Positions 1 through 11,256 of a stretch of 64,000 nucleotides of DNA are shown here, piece by piece. This DNA comes from Bullera alba. Taxonomy: Eukaryota > Basidiomycota > Tremellomycetes > Tremellales > Bulleraceae. The position numbers and the translations under genes were made by a program. Within the stretch, counting starts at the first letter, position 1. Each line of letters starts with the position of its first letter. Under the pieces are notes generated by a model. It worked only from the letters and a program-made list of their open reading frames with translations, made no database searches and was not told the DNA's origin. The stretch is from contig BCIX01000001.1 of assembly GCA_001600095.1 (NCBI GenBank), positions 6,473,198-6,537,197 on the forward strand, read 5' to 3'.

Positions 1-1600
1 CACTTCGGCCGCTTTGCCCTCTTTGGCGGCCTGACGCGCTTGCATGGCGACCGCGGAGGGGGCTTCGATGGTGTCGTCCAAGCTAGCTTTCTTGTCGTTG
101 TCGTCTTTGTCCTCGGGAGAGTCGTTGTACGTCCATAGCAGCTTGAGCTCGCCTTTGGCCAGAGCGAGGAGTACAGGTCCGATAGCTGTGGATAGATTGT
201 TAGCTTTCTGGCCGACTGTAGAGGTAGACGTAGACAGTCTGCTACGGGCGCAATGAACTGAAGGAAAGATACAACGGCCACACTCACTGCAAGCTGGGCA
301 AAGGTATAGTAGTGCCGGCTGGGCTTTCTTCGTGTGGTGCATCACTGCCATGGTGACTGTCAACCCGATGATATAGCTCACAACACCGACAACGAAGTAT
401 GGCCTGCTGAAGGGCGTCCTCTTGGTCGTCATTTCCGATGGGAATTTTAGAGTATGTCGATGCAGGTCGAATCGGAGACACAGGGCGATGATCAGTCCTG
501 GCACAACGATGTCTCCGAGTCCGAGCATGGCAAAGTCGAGCGTGGTCGATGTGAAGGGGTTCTGCTTGGGTGCGAGCAGCTTGATAGGTGCGTCGATGCC
601 CTTGGCTACGGTGACCATGACTGGGGTTGCGAAGACCTGAGACTGATGTCAGTATATGCAAGGCCAGGTCTTGTGGCCCGAACGGGCACATGACGTACCC
701 AAAAGATGTCGTAGATGAGTAGTAGCCCGAGAAGGAGGAAAGCGGTGAAGAAGGAGTCTAGCTTGAGTAAAGCCAGCGTCGACGTTGCTAGAGAAAGAGC
801 GAGGATATTGGATAGCCAATATGGCCGGTCCAGGGCGATGTACGATAGCGGCAGGACGAGTGACGCTGGGGCGATAACAAGCGCTGGGAGGGACACTGGC
901 ATGTGGAAGATCTCTACTCGGGACGATTGTCAGTGGGACGACTGGACCTGGTGCGGTGAGGTATAATGCACTCACGCTTGAGGTTGGAAGTGACGCGGAA
1001 ATGGTATATGGGCGGTTTATAGCTGGTCTGCCTGATGAAGAACCGGACCAAGGTGGATACAGACTGACACTGGATTAGCGCTTACTCGTCGAACGGGTGT
1101 GATTGTGCTCACCGATTGGAAAGCGAACACTCCAGCTATCGAGACTACCGGACCTAGTCAGCTGAGGCCAAGGAACACGCAGAGAGCTGACTTGCGACTC
1201 ACAGTAGATACCCAACACCAAATTGATCCACTTCTTATCCACATAGCGCAACAACACCCACAGCCCTAGTAACACCGCCGACCCAAGAACGGGGAACAAC
1301 AGCGAATCGGCCCAAGAAAGCGTCTCGTCCAAAGACTCCTCTTCGGAGTACAGCTCATCCTCGTCGTCCTCGTCCTCTGTCAGGAGCTTGTGTGGGTCAC
1401 GAGCAGATTTCTTCCGTCTCTGAACAGTCGACCGTGGTGTCTATGTCGGGTCAGCGAATGTCACTCAAGCTTTGATAGTAGCAGTCTCGAGTTCGAAAGA
1501 GAGTCACCTTTAAGGACTTGAACGAGCCCAGGACGATGGGCAACAAGGCCTGAGTCCCGAGGGATAGGTACGCGAACACCAGGCCATTGTTGGACGACAT
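1..1600 (-). CDS. Signal peptide peptidase (intramembrane aspartyl protease), 3' end outside the window
   Basis: An ER-membrane presenilin-type protease that cuts leftover signal peptides inside the bilayer. Reading down the minus strand from ATG at 1600, exons give an N-terminal helix, an acidic loop (DEDDEDELYSEEES), then several hydrophobic segments. The family signatures are present: LLIYDIFWV holds the first catalytic Asp (YD motif, about 730), LGLGDIVVPG holds the second (GxGD, about 510), and QPALLYL is the PAL motif (about 310). The C-terminal tail is hydrophilic (ELKLLWTYNDSPEDKD) and is still open at base 1, so the stop codon and any KKxx-type ER signal lie outside. At least five short introns separate the exons. 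The start is the first ATG before a hydrophobic run (MSSNNGLVFAYLSLGTQA). The three motifs in order make the family call secure; gene naming is left open. Confidence 0.9.
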
Positions 1601-1955
1601 CTCGGGCGGTCGAATTGCAACCCTTCAACGTGATGAAGGAAAGTCTGAAGGGTCAGACACGGATACCTCGAACAGCAGCAGATTAGAGAGCGTTGGTCGT
1701 TTCGACTTGTCCGACAGGCTGTCAAGTGGAGGTCGCTGTCGTTTGAATCCAGTCGGACTTTTGTACAACCCCTTTCCACAGCAGGATGTCCCCAATGTCA
1801 GCTCTCTCGTTCCCCGCGTGAGCCAACGATAGCCACAACAGGCCCATGCATAATGAAGCGCCCACTCAAGAGAGGGAGTTCATGTCGTCCAAAAAGTAGA
1901 TCATAGCCCCGTCAAAGACGCCCAGACAGGCGGGACGGACGAGAGGCAAAAACTG
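1601..1955. other. Intergenic, promoter side of the SPP gene
   Basis: This stretch lies upstream of the minus-strand SPP gene and downstream of the minus-strand tRNA. I see no coding segment with splice support and no TATA box. The short ORFs here have compositions typical of chance reading frames. Confidence 0.5.
1948..1952 (-). terminator. RNA polymerase III T5 terminator of the tRNA-Gln gene
   Basis: Five A on the plus strand read as five T on the minus strand, starting four bases after the mature tRNA 3' end, which is the usual Pol III stop signal. Confidence 0.75.
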
Positions 1956-2041
1956 AGGTCTCACCGAGATTCGAACTCGGGTTGCTGGAAGATGATTGTA
2001 ACAATCAGAATCCAACGTACTAACCACTATACGATGAAACC
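1956..2041 (-). tRNA. tRNA-Gln (anticodon CUG) with a 14-nt intron
   Basis: The minus strand folds into a full cloverleaf. The acceptor stem pairs GGTTTCA with TGAGACC (one G-T pair), and the discriminator base is T, as in fungal tRNA-Gln. The D arm contains TAGTGGTTAGTA, and the T arm contains the B box GAGTTCGAATCTC. The anticodon stem TTGGA/TCCAG closes a loop TTCTGA-T interrupted by 14 nt (1991-2004), exactly after position 37, the standard eukaryotic tRNA intron site. Removing it leaves anticodon CTG, which reads CAG codons. The intron would be removed by the tRNA splicing endonuclease. Isotype rests on the anticodon and the GGTTTYA acceptor stem typical of glutamine tRNAs. Confidence 0.93.
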
Positions 2042-2118
2042 GGACCGTTTGATGTTTTTGCAGATCCGCGCTGCATATAAGGACACATTTGCCTAGAGTT
2101 TTACGGGTGGGGGCGAGC

Positions 2119-4720
2119 ATGGACCCACTTCGTACTAGTCACGAGTATTCGTGGAGCATATTCAAGTCCAATTCGTCGTTGACATTCCCGTCCCACTCCT
2201 CATTCATAACACCCGCTCATCGTCAGCCGAGCAGCTGACGACTTAGGCCGCTCACATACTCGGCCCATTTGGTACCGTTGAGTGACAGAATCTACTGACG
2301 GCGTCAACAACGACAATAAGAACCCTCGAGCGATTCTCCCATCAAACCCTTGATTTGATCGGCGACCTCGGGGAAAAGGCAACACTAACCGCAGCTCTTG
2401 ACCTTCCTTGACGACCGTGACTCGTTCGATCCCTCACTGCTGTGCGATCGCGTTTCGCGATGTCGAGGACGCTGCCGCATCAACAAGCCTGGACCGTCAT
2501 GCCCTCCCTGAACCGAAGAGGAAGAAGGCGTGATCAAGATCTCTTGGGTTCCCTTGATGGACACGTCACAGTCAGTGCTCCCTCAGTCTCACGCGGTCAC
2601 CACGGTCATGGTCAATCCTTCGAGGGTGCATCCTTGACATTTCGGTGTCAGAACCGCACTTGTGCCCCATCCGTCGAATATCACACCTGATTTCGACTTT
2701 GGAGGACCTACCCGTCCTTTACTCGGCAAGGGTCATGGCTCATCACGCCATAGGTCTATCACCTCTCATCAAAGGAACCCTCGGGAAGGTCTGTGTATGG
2801 ATTTTTTTCGATCTCACCTATCGGTGAGCTATAACAAGTCGATGACAGACGCCGATGATCAATGCTTACTGCTCGACCATCACTTAGATTACTGTAATTG
2901 TGCTCGTCGTCGAGGTGAGTTGATCGAGTGCCGGGCTCGTGTGAAGAGCTTGGACACTCTGTACCTGGCTAAGGCGAGGTACCGATGGGAGCAAAAGGAC
3001 GGGGAATGACCATACCCTTCCAGCCTAAGGTATAAATCTTCGTCACTCATATCTCGAGCTACTGAAAACTCGCAAAACACCTCGTTCAGAGGTGACGAAA
3101 GCGTCCTCGATCCGACTGGTGGACGATCAAAGCTGAGAGGGAGTCAGAGGTGAGTCATCCAACTTGCCCACCTTCGCAGTCTATTGTCCCCCACCTCGAT
3201 CTGTGCGTGGACAGTAAAGCTGACTGGACTATCAGCGGATTGATCGCCGCCGACTCAACCACTCGCCCATCCGTATCGCCTTATAAGTCGCCATCGCACC
3301 GCAAAGTCTATTCGAATGGCTCATGTCCTGGCATCCTTGATCATCTTCAGTCTCTCCACATCTCCCAGTCCATCGATCCGTAGTCGTACAGCTCGTGGAA
3401 CAGGTCGGTGGTTACGTTCGCCGAGGCGTTTGCTCGAATGCTGTCTCTACACGCATGTCTGCCATGTTTTTGGGGGTGGGACATACGTCGAGACGATGTA
3501 AGTGGGATCGGCTCTCACAGCATGTGGAGCTTCAGCTGGCTCGGACGTGAGATCGGTAGCTGACAGTGCTGTCTTCCCAGCCCGAACGACAACGACTATT
3601 TCCACCCCCTGACACCGTCCTCACCCCACCTCGACGACATCCATCCCTTCCGTCCTTCGGCGATCGTCCCCTGGATCTGAGTGCAGCCGCCTCTGCACCC
3701 TTCTCTCCGACTGGCATAGATTCGGCGATCAGCAAGCAGAGCGATGGAACAGTTCGAGCTAGAGGAAGGGGTAGTCCGGGTCTCTCCCAGGTCAGCCGGG
3801 AGAGGATCGGGAGTATCTCGAGGGCATATCAGGGGTCAGTTGCATTTTCCGGGTTGATGATCACAGATCTTAAATGACTCTCCTCTAGGCGGATGCTGCC
3901 ACTCGCGCATCGATCCTATCCGACCACCCCCTCGGCCAGCTACTTCTTCCCGACCGGCGACGCCAGCGTCCCACCTCCATCCGGAGATCACCATCCCGGC
4001 TCTGGTGTCAACACGCAGCACTTCCATCGACAGATCCGACCGACCCGCTCTGTCCCCATAACCCCCCTCCCAGCAGACATCGAGGTCACCGACACACCCA
4101 GTACGCCCAACCGCCCTGCTGCTCCGAATCTCGGCAGATCAGCCTCCGAGCCTAGATCATTGATGCAACTGGGAATCACCGAGATCTTTGCGCCGCATCA
4201 GCTGGTCCCTGGTGTCAATCCCTCGCAGCAGGTAGCCCGAGGGGGGAGAGGTAGACCAAGAAGTGCAACGGTTCTGGAACGACTAAGTCCAATTCACACC
4301 AGGACCACCTCTGAGGATATCGAAAGCTGGTCTCGAGCAACACACGCAGGCGGACTACATAACTCTAGCGGGACCGGCCAAGTGGTCAGGAGTCCAGGTA
4401 ACGACATGACAACTGGTCAAGCTGGTGATACACATTCCCTACACCCAGACGATCTCACTGGAAGGGGGAGAAGTCCTGGTCCGTCGTACTTCCTCGCAAG
4501 GTCAACGAGCGATGGAGTGATGTCAAACTCCTCAGGAAGGGACTTATCGGATATCGACGTCACCGAGCTTGCGGAGGAAGAAGCCGAGGGACATGGTGGT
4601 CAAGAGGGAGCAGGACATGTTGTCAGGTTGGATCTGGGTCTGAGGGAGCTCGGCCACGGATCGAGCAGGAGTAGAGGGAGGAGTCGACCCGGCCGAGGTC
4701 GACGAGTGACTACGGGATGA
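2119..4720 (+). CDS. Uncharacterised multi-exon protein, disordered C terminus; exon structure unresolved
   Basis: I do not recognise this gene. The last two exons are solid: an exon starting after the acceptor near 3580 (PERQRLFPPPDTVLTPP), joined by an intron at about 3835-3888 to a long final exon ending at the stop at 4720. Together they encode about 360 residues rich in Ser, Pro, Arg and Gly with no visible fold, ending in an RS/RG-rich tail (SRSRGRSRPGRGRR). Upstream, coding-like stretches follow each other in changing frames: MDPLRTSHEYSWSIF from 2119, FLDDRDSFDPSLL near 2405, GVIKISWVPLMDTSQ near 2527, SNITPDFDFGGPTRPL near 2670, and WGWDIRRDD just before a GTAAGT donor at about 3500. 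Stops between them fit several short introns, but I could not find one splice path that joins all of them. A decayed gene is the alternative. The start given is the first plausible ATG only. Confidence 0.45.
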
Positions 4721-5085
4721 ACTTGTGAGAAATGTGAAGATTACACATGCTGCCTGTGGGTACATACTGTGGGGCTTTGTGCTTAGATAGCATGAGCTTG
4801 AAGGCATAGATGGTCTTTTTAGGGGTAGATAGAGGTCAGAAGTGTTTACGAATACGAGCGAATACGAGCGAATACGAAACATGACGAGTATGCATATGAT
4901 AACGAGGCTCGATTTCGGCGTACCGAAAGACCCACGATTACCGGGGTAAGACGTATCGGCATCACTGACTTTTCTCGCGACAGGTGGATTTGAAGATGTA
5001 CAACACGAAAGATATCGTACGCGGCATGAGACCGATCTGCGTTCTCCCGATCCGGTGGACCATCGATGGACAGGGTTTAGGTCAC
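4721..5085. other. Tail-to-tail intergenic spacer with a short 10-bp tandem repeat
   Basis: This spacer separates the plus-strand gene ending at 4720 from NSE1 ending at 5086. It holds a small tandem repeat (4851-4880) and otherwise only 3' UTR-like sequence. Confidence 0.5.
4851..4880. repeat. 10-bp tandem repeat, nearly three copies
   Basis: Two exact copies of AATACGAGCG are followed by AATACGAAAC, so the third copy is degenerate at its end. The repeat lies in the probable 3' UTR of the upstream gene. Confidence 0.9.
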
Positions 5086-6545
5086 CTAGTCGTACTCGAG
5101 CTCATCTATCTGCGTCTCCGGTACGACGCTCTTCCGACCGCTGACGTTTTTTGGCTGTCTTGAGGACTGTGCAGATGAGATCAGCTGAGATCGCTACAAC
5201 TGCACCTTGTTTTCGAATACTCACTCCTCCGCTCTGAGTTTGGGTTTGCGTCTGACCTTGACTCGCATTGAACTCATCCTCCAGACTCGCGCCACCTTCG
5301 CCCTCGTCGTCGTCATCGTCATCATCATCGTTGGCTCGGGATGCTCTGGACCTCTTCTTCTTGTTGATGCCTCGATATTCGTCCTCGACCTCGGAAACGG
5401 CTTTCTCGCCAATGGGCTGGGGTTTATCCGTGGCGAAAGAGGTAGCGCAGTTCGGACATGCGTTACGACCCTTTCTGATGCCTTCGTAACAGGCGGTGTG
5501 GAGGTGGGCGTCACCTAGCGTGGACATCAGCGAAAATTCGCACTTGATCGCAGACCGACGTAGATCTGCGCGACGTCTAGACTTACAATCGCCATTGGCA
5601 CAAACCAATCCCTGTTTACGAACCAGTCAGCTATGTCCCGGATGACGGAACGCTTCCGTTAGCTGCACGCCACTCACCTCCATTACGATCTTCGAGCACC
5701 TTGCGCAGTCCTTGACGATATCGTTGTAATTCTGCTTCAGGTGCAACTCAAGCTCGGCCAGCCCTCTCACTCCTAGGCTATATCGGCCTCGTCTATAGCG
5801 CTTCTGTCAGCTTGATCTTTTATTCTTGGATGGGGTTACGAACCTTGACCTTTTCAACCAACCCCTCGATACGAAAGTACCGAGCAAGGTCTCAGCGACC
5901 GATTTTGTCATCTTGACGTCCTGTTCTGAGGATAGGCGCGAGGCCTGACGAGATCCGATTGAGTTTGCGGGGTAAGAATCCACAATCTCCGTGAGCTTGG
6001 AAAAACGTCAGCTTGTTTCTCACGAAGAAGCACCACAAAAGCTGGACCCACCACTTCTCGGAAGTATGTCAGTTCGGCCTTGGTGTAATCAGAGGATTCG
6101 AGACCGGTCTCATTAGGGTCGGTGTTGACCTATCGAAAGGGTGAGCTTAAGACGCCCAGCAACAAAACAGGGGTTGTGGCAGCTCACCAACACAAGCCAG
6201 TTGTCTCCTGCACTCGATCCGTCATCCTTGACGAACTTCGTCTCCATGCCGAACGACTCCAGCATGACGGATAACGAGCTAACAAAGGCTTTAAACCCAG
6301 CGGCGTCGGGTGCGTAAGTGGGTCTGAAGTTGTTGTCATAGGCTATACAGCCGGTCGAATTAGCTGATGTCTTGCAAGGGGTAGTCTGCTATCGTCAAAG
6401 CGAGATACGGACGAAGGAAGAACATACCTTGGACAGCGCCAATAGCCCTCTTGTACATCTCCAAAGCCAGATCCTCCTTCATCCACCGTCTTGCAAGGAT
6501 AGACTGGATGTAGACCCTGTGCAGGTCTGTTGGTCTTGTCGCCAT
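5086..6545 (-). CDS. NSE1: SMC5-SMC6 complex subunit Nse1 (RING-like E3 component)
   Basis: Nse1 is the RING-type subunit of the SMC5/6 complex, which acts in recombination repair and holds chromosomes during replication stress. Translation starts at ATG 6545 (MATRPTDLHRVYIQSILARR) and runs through a winged-helix N-terminal half, with GLESSDYTKAELTYFREVV before the first Cys pair. The C-terminal variant RING is clear: DCARCSK, GLVCANGDC, then HLHTACYEGIR and NACPNCATSF, giving a C4HC3 pattern split by introns. After the RING comes an Asp run (eight D) and a Gln/Thr-rich linker. Splicing the last intron (GTGAGT donor after AGCGGAGGA) places the end at DELEYD and a TAG at 5086, rather than the read-through stop at 5102. 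At least six short introns. It is divergent from NOP8. Confidence 0.88.
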
Positions 6546-6843
6546 TGTGCAGGAGGTATTGCTCTTAGTCAATAAGTAGGGCTTTGAGATATGGAGAGCT
6601 TTGAGCCATCAATCTACGAGGCAACATTGATTTTGACGCGTTCGATCCTTCACCGCGACGTTTCAGCAAGGTCACGTGGCGTCCACGTGGTCTGATTGTG
6701 CCTGAGTCAACAGATTTCGCAAAATCAGACGTCCATGCTGCACTGGCAGAGCTAGATGTTAGACACTCATCTGTGAGTTCATTGTCGACTGCAAGTACTT
6801 GATTAGCCAGGAGAAGCCCTGGGAGCAGCGTCAGGGACGAAAG
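6546..6843. promoter_or_regulatory. Shared divergent promoter between NSE1 and NOP8
   Basis: Only 298 bp separate the two start codons, so both promoters must lie here. No TATA box is visible on either strand, fitting constitutive nuclear genes. Confidence 0.6.
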
Positions 6844-9287
6844 ATGGAACAGAGCCTGGTCAAGAGGATCCATGTCGGCGGCTTGACGGACAAGATCACA
6901 GCAAACCACTTGAAAGACCGGTTCAATTCCTTCGGCAAAGTGCTCGACATCGATCCTATCGGTCTCAACGCTATGGGTGAGCACATGTCACTGATTAGTC
7001 AGACCAAGAGTTATGCTGATGTACTGCACCTCCTTCATAGGTGACATCCGCCCGTTCACCTTTCTAACAGTCGAGACAACTGCGCCTCAATGGAAGAAAT
7101 GTGCGTTTGACGGGGATACCAGTCTCGTCGAAGAACTGCGTTGCTAACATCTCATACAGGCCTCAATATCATGTCTGGATCTATGTGGCGGGGAACACAA
7201 TTGCGGATCGCGGAAGCCAAGCCGAAGTGGGATGACAAGTAGGTCACTATCGAGTCAAAGTCAAGTACCCTCTGACCACCTTTGCCCAGACTTTCAGCAG
7301 AGCGTGCACAGTTCGCTCAGGACGAAGAACTGAGGGTCAAGCGGAAACGCAAACGAGAGGAGATGTTCAACGTCGCTCATGGAATTGGTAAACAAGCTCA
7401 GAACATGACACTCGTCACTCCGGAAAACTACAACGCGAAGAAGGTATGTCCCGTCTACTTGACCTACCCGCTCCGTATTACGGTATGGCAATACTGATCA
7501 ACTCATAGTTCTGGACTCTGGACCCCTCCGGTCACTTGATACGGCCACTAGCACTGCGGCCTTCTCACTCTATACCATCTGCACCGAAGACATCTGCTAA
7601 GTCTGACCGACCTGTTCGCAAACCACCTTTGCGCTCACGACGACGAGTCATCAACCCCCTTCTGTGGCAAACCGCACACCTCGATGAATCTGCTCTCCCT
7701 CAGGATGCCGAACTCGACACATCCGCAATGTGGCAATGGGACGGCGCGGAGGAAGTCGAGGTTGACGCTGAGAACGACGAGCTGGTCATCCTGGGCAGAT
7801 GGACGAAATTGGTAGATGGGGTCGTCGCAGATGAGCAAGTAGTCAGGGGAAAGAAAGCCAGGTTGGACGAGTACGAATACGGTCTCGAAGAATCGGATGT
7901 GGAATGGGAAGGAGGCGCCGATGAAGACGACAGCGCCTCAGACTTGTTCCCGCTCCGAGGAGACGCAGGAGACAGAGAAGACTCGCCGTTATTCCCTTCA
8001 CACGAAGTCGCCGATCTCAAGGTCCAGGAGTCGGCATCATCAAGTAGCAGGAGTGCTTCGCCGTCGGAGCCTCGTTCGGCAATGGACCATAAACCAGAGG
8101 TAGAGGAGGTAGCCTCAGAACGATCCGCGTCACCGCTGTTCCCAATCCGCCAAGCAGAAGTCACAGAGACAGCAACTCGCTCGCCCACACCCGAAGCAGT
8201 AGCAGAAATCGTTCCGGCACCGCCCATCGTACCGACCCTAGCAAGTCGAACGACTATGGTGGATATCCCAGACCACTTTAAAGCACAAGTGTTCACCGAG
8301 CGTTCCCGTGACCTGTCACTTCTCTCTTCGATCCTCGGCGCTGCTGCCAGCCACGACGACAGGGACGATGATTACGCTGTACCGGAAGCCGCTTGGACGG
8401 TATACGAGGAGAGCGATGACGAGGAACTGTTCGTGCAGACGAACGGTCCACTGCGGCTACGAGGCGGAGCGGCACCCGAACTTGGTGCTTCGTCAGACGA
8501 GGACATGGATGGTGGCGATGAATCTGGAGACGAGTCCGATAGCTCCTCTAGCAGCAGCAGCTCCTCAAGCTCTTCCAGCTCATCGAGCTCTTCCAGCTCC
8601 TCCAGCTATTCGAGTTCGTCAAGCTCGTCGAGTTCATCGAGCTCGTCCAGTTCCTCGGAATCATCCACCTCTTCGAGCTCATCCAGCTCGAGCGACTCGA
8701 GCGACGAGTCTGACTCTGAGAACGACGAGGCAACTCCGAACAAGAAGGCAAAGACGTCCACCGCGGCGCCAACCGGCTCCACCCTTCGAGACATGTTCAA
8801 ACCGACCAACGAGGCGGGACCGTCTAAATCCGGGTTCTCACTCATGGCCTCGCTTGGAGCGGATGTTGAAATGGACGAAGAGCTGGATATTCCATTATCG
8901 ACCACTCAAGCAGGGCAGAAAGTGGACGAACTGGAATTGCTCCAGTTCACCACTGGTGTCCAAGGGCTCTTTGACTCTTCGGCGTCAATCCCGTATTTCT
9001 TCCCTCCGGCCAATAGCGTCATCCCGCAAGAATACCGACAGACGGAACCCGCGGGCGCAGGTGGGCGAGGACCTGCTGGCGGTGGAGCGGGAGCTAGGAA
9101 TGCTTACGAGGAGGATATGCAAAAGGAGGATTGGACTTCGTTCTGGAGACAAGAGACAGATGAGGAGATGAAGGCGATTTGGGAGAAGGATCGGCTCGAG
9201 TTGACGAGGGAGTGGAAGAAGAGGCACAGGGAGGCGAAGAAGCATAGAAAGCGGAGGGGAGGCAACGGTGCCGAGGACTTCGATTAG
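6844..9287 (+). CDS. NOP8: Nop8-like nucleolar RNA-binding protein for 60S ribosome assembly
   Basis: Nop8/NOL8 proteins are nucleolar RRM proteins needed for early pre-60S steps. The start at 6844 gives MEQSLVKRIHVGGLTDKIT, the first strand of an RRM, which continues over three small exons (FNSFGKVLDID; PFTFLTVETT; LNIMSGSMWRGTQLRIAEAK). A basic stretch follows (VKRKRKREEMFN), then the long last exon from about 7509. That exon is acidic, carries a very long Ser run (8541-8700), and ends with the Nop8 C-terminal module: IPYFFPP, WTSFWRQETDEEM and a Lys/Arg-rich helix WKKRHREAKKHRKRRGG. About 740 residues. An alternative in-frame upstream codon at 6799 is not an ATG. Confidence 0.85.
8541..8700 (+). 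repeat. Serine-coding low-complexity tract inside NOP8
   Basis: About 50 residues, almost all Ser with single Tyr, Glu and Thr breaks and a closing SDSSDE. Codons mix AGC, TCC, TCG, TCA and TCT, so this is protein-level low complexity maintained with varied codons, not a pure DNA microsatellite. Such Ser/acidic tracts are common CK2 targets in nucleolar proteins. Confidence 0.9.
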
Positions 9288-9469
9288 GGATGTCAGTGCA
9301 CCCATCGGCTCCATCCGTGCATTCTTATCTATCTCATCGGTTTGTGCGTGTATACAAATACATCTCGTTTACATATGCTGTCATGTCCGACGGTCACAGC
9401 AGGGAATCCCGTGTAATTGTCTCTTCTGATCCTCGTACCGTCCAGCGGTGCGATCGTCCCATCTGCTTC

Positions 9470-9915
9470 CTACGCGCCTGCCGCACCGGTGCTGTCACAG
9501 GTATCAGCTGGCAGATCGTCCACAGGAGACGGATGAGTGGCACTCACAATGGAACGACTTTGCCGTCGGCATCCATCTTCACGGGGTATCGATCGGACTG
9601 GGGGTCAACGTCGATGAGATCAGGTCGGGCCTCCTGGGGCTGAGCTTCTCGACGCCTGAGGGAAGTTTAGCGGAGAGCCAGACTAGGACAGAACACACCA
9701 CTCACGCCAGCTTCTCGAAATGCTCAATCTCGTCCTTCTCGTAAAAGTGCACCAACTCTCCGTTCCTGAGGGCGATTCAATATAGGTAATCAAGAGCTCC
9801 GCGACCATACTCACTCGTCCGTTCTCACGGCGATGTTGATCCCGACGTCGCCATGTCGAAGCGATAGGGCTGGAAGGACGAGGGCGAACAGTGCGAGGAG
9901 GATCGAGGATCTCAT
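9470..9915 (-). CDS. Small secreted protein of unknown function (about 100 residues)
   Basis: I do not recognise this protein. ATG at 9915 opens a classic signal peptide (MRSSILLALFALVLPALSL) with probable cleavage around residue 19, followed by RHGDVGINIAVRTDENGELVH in the joined reading. Three introns are supported by GTGAGT donors and CAG acceptors: after AVRTD, after HFEKL, and after GKVVP. The last one avoids a TGA and leads to the end FTGAAGA with a stop at 9470. The mature part is hydrophilic and charged, with no Cys and no membrane segment. A TATA box lies about 95 bp upstream. Likely secreted or lumenal; the tail is the least certain part. Confidence 0.65.
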
Positions 9916-11256
9916 GATGGACTTGTAATTGGTATGCGTGCGTCTAGCGTAGTGAGTCGAACAGATTGGTGTGTGTCTGGGGAGACGAGTATCGTCAGTG
10001 GTGCGAGGGTTATATAGCCATAAGCACAGCGTAGCAGACCGAGCATTGTAACAAATCGTCGCTGAGCAGTCAGTGTGGTCTGCAACGGTTGCTGTGCGAC
10101 AGTCTCCTCGTTGCGAAGGTCTGACCACTCCACTCCATTCACTTTCCTATCAGCTCATCGTATCGAGGCGACTGTATCGCTGTCAATCTGCGCATCGACG
10201 ATACAGTGCAACTGTGCGACTGATGTCTCCGTTCTATACAACTGCGAGACGAGACCGCTCGAGACCGACACCAAGACCGACACCATGGCATTCGATCGCA
10301 TCCATGATCCTGTCGCCGGTCGTCAAATATCCCGGGGTTTTCGGAAACTAATTAAGCTGTTTGTTATTCAGGGGTGTCCACACACTCCCCTTGCCACCCC
10401 CGGAGCCTTCCGGAGCTTTCCCCGGTGACAAGGCGCGAATGACCAACCTTTCCTTTCGGACTTTCCAGCTCTGCTCTGACGCTTCTGACCTCTTCTGCCC
10501 AGCTCTAACCTCTCTTACCCTGTCGGCCGTCGTGTAGATCTGCCCTGAGCGTGCCCTGAACTCCCTGATTGTTTGGCTCCGCTGTTCCGCCCGCTGTTGC
10601 CCAATCAGAAAAATCCCTCGCGGCATGGGATCGACGGCGAGGCAAAAGCCACACAACACCACCAAAGAATATCCGAGCGCGCATCAAATGCATTCTGCAG
10701 AGCACAGCAGCAGCAACTCCATATTCTGGGTCATCGATCTTTTGATAGCAGCTGCTCCAGCTATCCATCCTCATCGCCCAACGAGCCACCAACGTCTAAC
10801 GGCCACAAGACAATCACTCCATAGAGTCTCGGACGATCTCACCCCATCCACTCCTTTGAAAAAGTCCTGCTCACTCACTCGTGGAAACCGCGTTTCAAAA
10901 CACGCGGACCGAAACGCAAAGCCACCGGGGCACCTAGGCAGCCAGGCCACTCGATTTCTCGTCAATACCAAGCATCCTATACACTCCCTCGACCCACGTT
11001 CAAGTAACCCGACAAGATCGCAGGAGAAGGCCGAGGAGCGATACCCCGCAGGCGGTATTCGCTTTCTGCGTCAGCAGCACTGGCAGAGGTCCACGCCACC
11101 AGCGCTTCACCTATACCTGCTGTAGGATCTGCCGCCTCTAGTAGTGTGACCCACTCGCACCACTATCACCACCATCACTACATCCCATCCCCGAGGTCGA
11201 GACATACCGGCACCATATCGTCGTCAACATCCTCGCGGCCTCGCCGAGCGAGGACC
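9916..11256. other. Intergenic region between the secreted-protein gene and MIPC synthase
   Basis: It holds the TATA box of the minus-strand gene near 10010 and presumably a long 5' leader for the plus-strand gene. A 166-codon open frame at 10625-11125 has no domain, lacks biased composition and is probably 5' UTR or chance. Confidence 0.5.
10010..10016 (-). promoter_or_regulatory. TATA box (TATATAA) of the small secreted protein gene
   Basis: TATATAA on the minus strand about 95 bp before the ATG at 9915. Confidence 0.6.

Noticed and set aside
8308..9171. 287-codon plus-strand frame overlapping NOP8
   Set aside because: It is the +1 shadow of the long NOP8 last exon, with Arg/Pro/Ala-rich composition caused by the shifted serine and acidic codons.
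10625..11125. 166-codon plus-strand frame upstream of MIPC synthase
   Set aside because: No domain, His/Ser/Pro-rich, and placed where a leader is expected. Kept as probable 5' UTR.
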